A DNA stretch of 64,000 nucleotides from Lysobacteraceae bacterium. GTDB lineage: Bacteria; Pseudomonadota; Gammaproteobacteria; Xanthomonadales; Xanthomonadaceae. The position numbers and the translations under genes were made by a program. Shown here one piece after another: positions 63,402-64,000 of this stretch; the stretch's first letter is position 1, and every line of letters begins with the position of its first letter. Location of the stretch: contig JAEUPQ010000015.1 of the NCBI GenBank assembly GCA_016789405.1, positions 1 through 64,000 on the forward strand, given 5' to 3'. The notes under the pieces are model-generated. The model made no database searches. It saw only the letters and a program-made list of their open reading frames with translations, and was not told the DNA's origin.

Positions 63402-64000
63402 TCAGTTTCTCAAGCATGCACACTGCGCTGTCCGTCCCTGACCGCCACAATTGTAGTGACCGGGGGAAATCGGATACCAGAACTCGTTGATGTAGCTCAC
63501 GCCATTTGCGGCCTTGCACACCATGCCTGTACTGGTCGCGACAGCGGCGCCGCCCGCCGAATTGCATACGCTACTGCATGATTGGTTGCCGGAGGACGTG
63601 GCCCAGTAATGGCCGTAAAGGGGTGGCGGCAATTGCGGTGGATTGACGAAGTATCCGACGATGTCGGCGACAAGATGCGTCTGCGCCACGCTGTAGATGG
63701 TGAACTCGGGAACGGAAGTCCCTTGATCCAGGCGGACAATCGTGAATCCGTTGCGAATGTCGCCTGCGGCATAGTTGACTGTCGCGGTGGTCGGTCGGCC
63801 GGTGAGATACGGGTACGCTGTGATATAGCCAGCCATGTTCGGGCCGACTACGGTGAAGTTGATGGCAGCGGCAGCGAACGACCCCTTATCGCCGACACCA
63901 CAGTTACCGGCATCACCTCCCTGGGACGAGAATCTCACGGCATCGGCCAGGTCGAAATCGCGAACACCGTTGGCTGCGATCGGCCCACCTGTGATACGAG
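63402..64000 (-). CDS. Secreted-type protein with the repeated beta domain, N-terminus outside the window
   Basis: The frame is open to the right edge, so the start and signal peptide are not in view; about 199 codons remain. The first visible residues RITGGPIAANGVRDFDLADAVRF align with TRVVGGPIAANSFRDFDLTDVVRF of the protein at 5970-6992, and the match continues through GDKGSFAAAAINFTVVGP, NYAAGDIRNGFTIVRLDQ and THLVADIVGYF. The C-terminal ~75 residues differ from the paralogue: glycine/cysteine-rich with SGNQSCSSVCNSAGG, GMVCKAANG and GRTAQCACLRN. Function unknown. Confidence 0.7.
   Translation of the reverse strand, partial: RITGGPIAANGVRDFDLADAVRFSSQGGDAGNCGVGDKGSFAAAAINFTVVGPNMAGYITAYPYLTGRPTTATVNYAAGDIRNGFTIVRLDQGTSVPEFTIYSVAQTHLVADIVGYFVNPPQLPPPLYGHYWATSSGNQSCSSVCNSAGGAAVATSTGMVCKAANGVSYINEFWYPISPGHYNCGGQGRTAQCACLRN

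Overview
The window is high-GC bacterial chromosome, most likely a gammaproteobacterium of the Lysobacteraceae/Xanthomonadaceae (Lysobacter/Luteimonas type). The grounds are the block queA - flavin reductase - tgt - yajC - secD - secF, the lysine-catabolic pair lat and pcd, abundant secreted peptidases, and short palindromic repeats of the kind common in that family. I could not run a search, so genus is inference. Most of the window (about 7-55.7 kb) is ordinary housekeeping sequence; both ends are accessory.

Left end (1-7 kb): the C-terminal part of a type I restriction subunit HsdR, a gene with a C-terminal PD-(D/E)XK nuclease-like domain, a secreted alpha/beta hydrolase overlapping a membrane protein gene, and a secreted protein whose core domain reappears in the gene cut off by the right edge. 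Core (7-31 kb): corA, upp, a GH25 lysozyme, lat with a divergent Lrp-type regulator and a perfect palindrome between them, tRNA-modification genes queA and tgt, the Sec accessory genes, suhB, trmJ, a PhnD-like binding protein paired with a HAMP-GGDEF-EAL protein, a CNNM-family transporter, and a phosphate import pair (DUF47 + PiT) behind a Pho-box-like promoter. Core continued (30-55.7 kb): xseA, ispG, a large subtilisin-like protease, an M13 peptidase, the minus-strand run pyrD-murB-DDAH-EamA, pcd, tRNA-Arg(CCT), a sulfatase, a PliI-like lysozyme-inhibitor lipoprotein, an MscS-type channel, a glycine-zipper protein, an OsmC protein and an EF-G paralogue whose G3 histidine is replaced by tyrosine.

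Right end (55.7-64 kb) is the most unusual part. It starts with an AT-richer pair: a Shedu-type (SduA, DUF4263) anti-phage nuclease and a gene of unknown function. It continues as a mosaic of seven copies of one module, made of a ~110-bp leader, a 61-63-codon ORF and, in four copies, a GC hairpin after the stop. Single unrelated cargo genes sit between the copies: an Imm35/YrhB-like protein, a small zinc-ribbon protein in two copies (one killed by a nonsense codon), a 67-residue ankyrin protein, a region with a tRNA-like 3' end, and a membrane/coiled-coil protein. Three families of palindromic repeats are woven in. I read this as a repeat-driven accessory-gene array, possibly collecting defence or immunity genes; that reading is inference.

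Links within the window: lat (lysine to 2-aminoadipate semialdehyde/piperideine-6-carboxylate) and pcd (on to 2-aminoadipate) lie about 32 kb apart and form a two-step lysine route, with the Lrp-type protein as the likely local regulator. A GH25 lysozyme and two different lysozyme-inhibitor-like proteins (LprI-like, PliI-like) also share the window.
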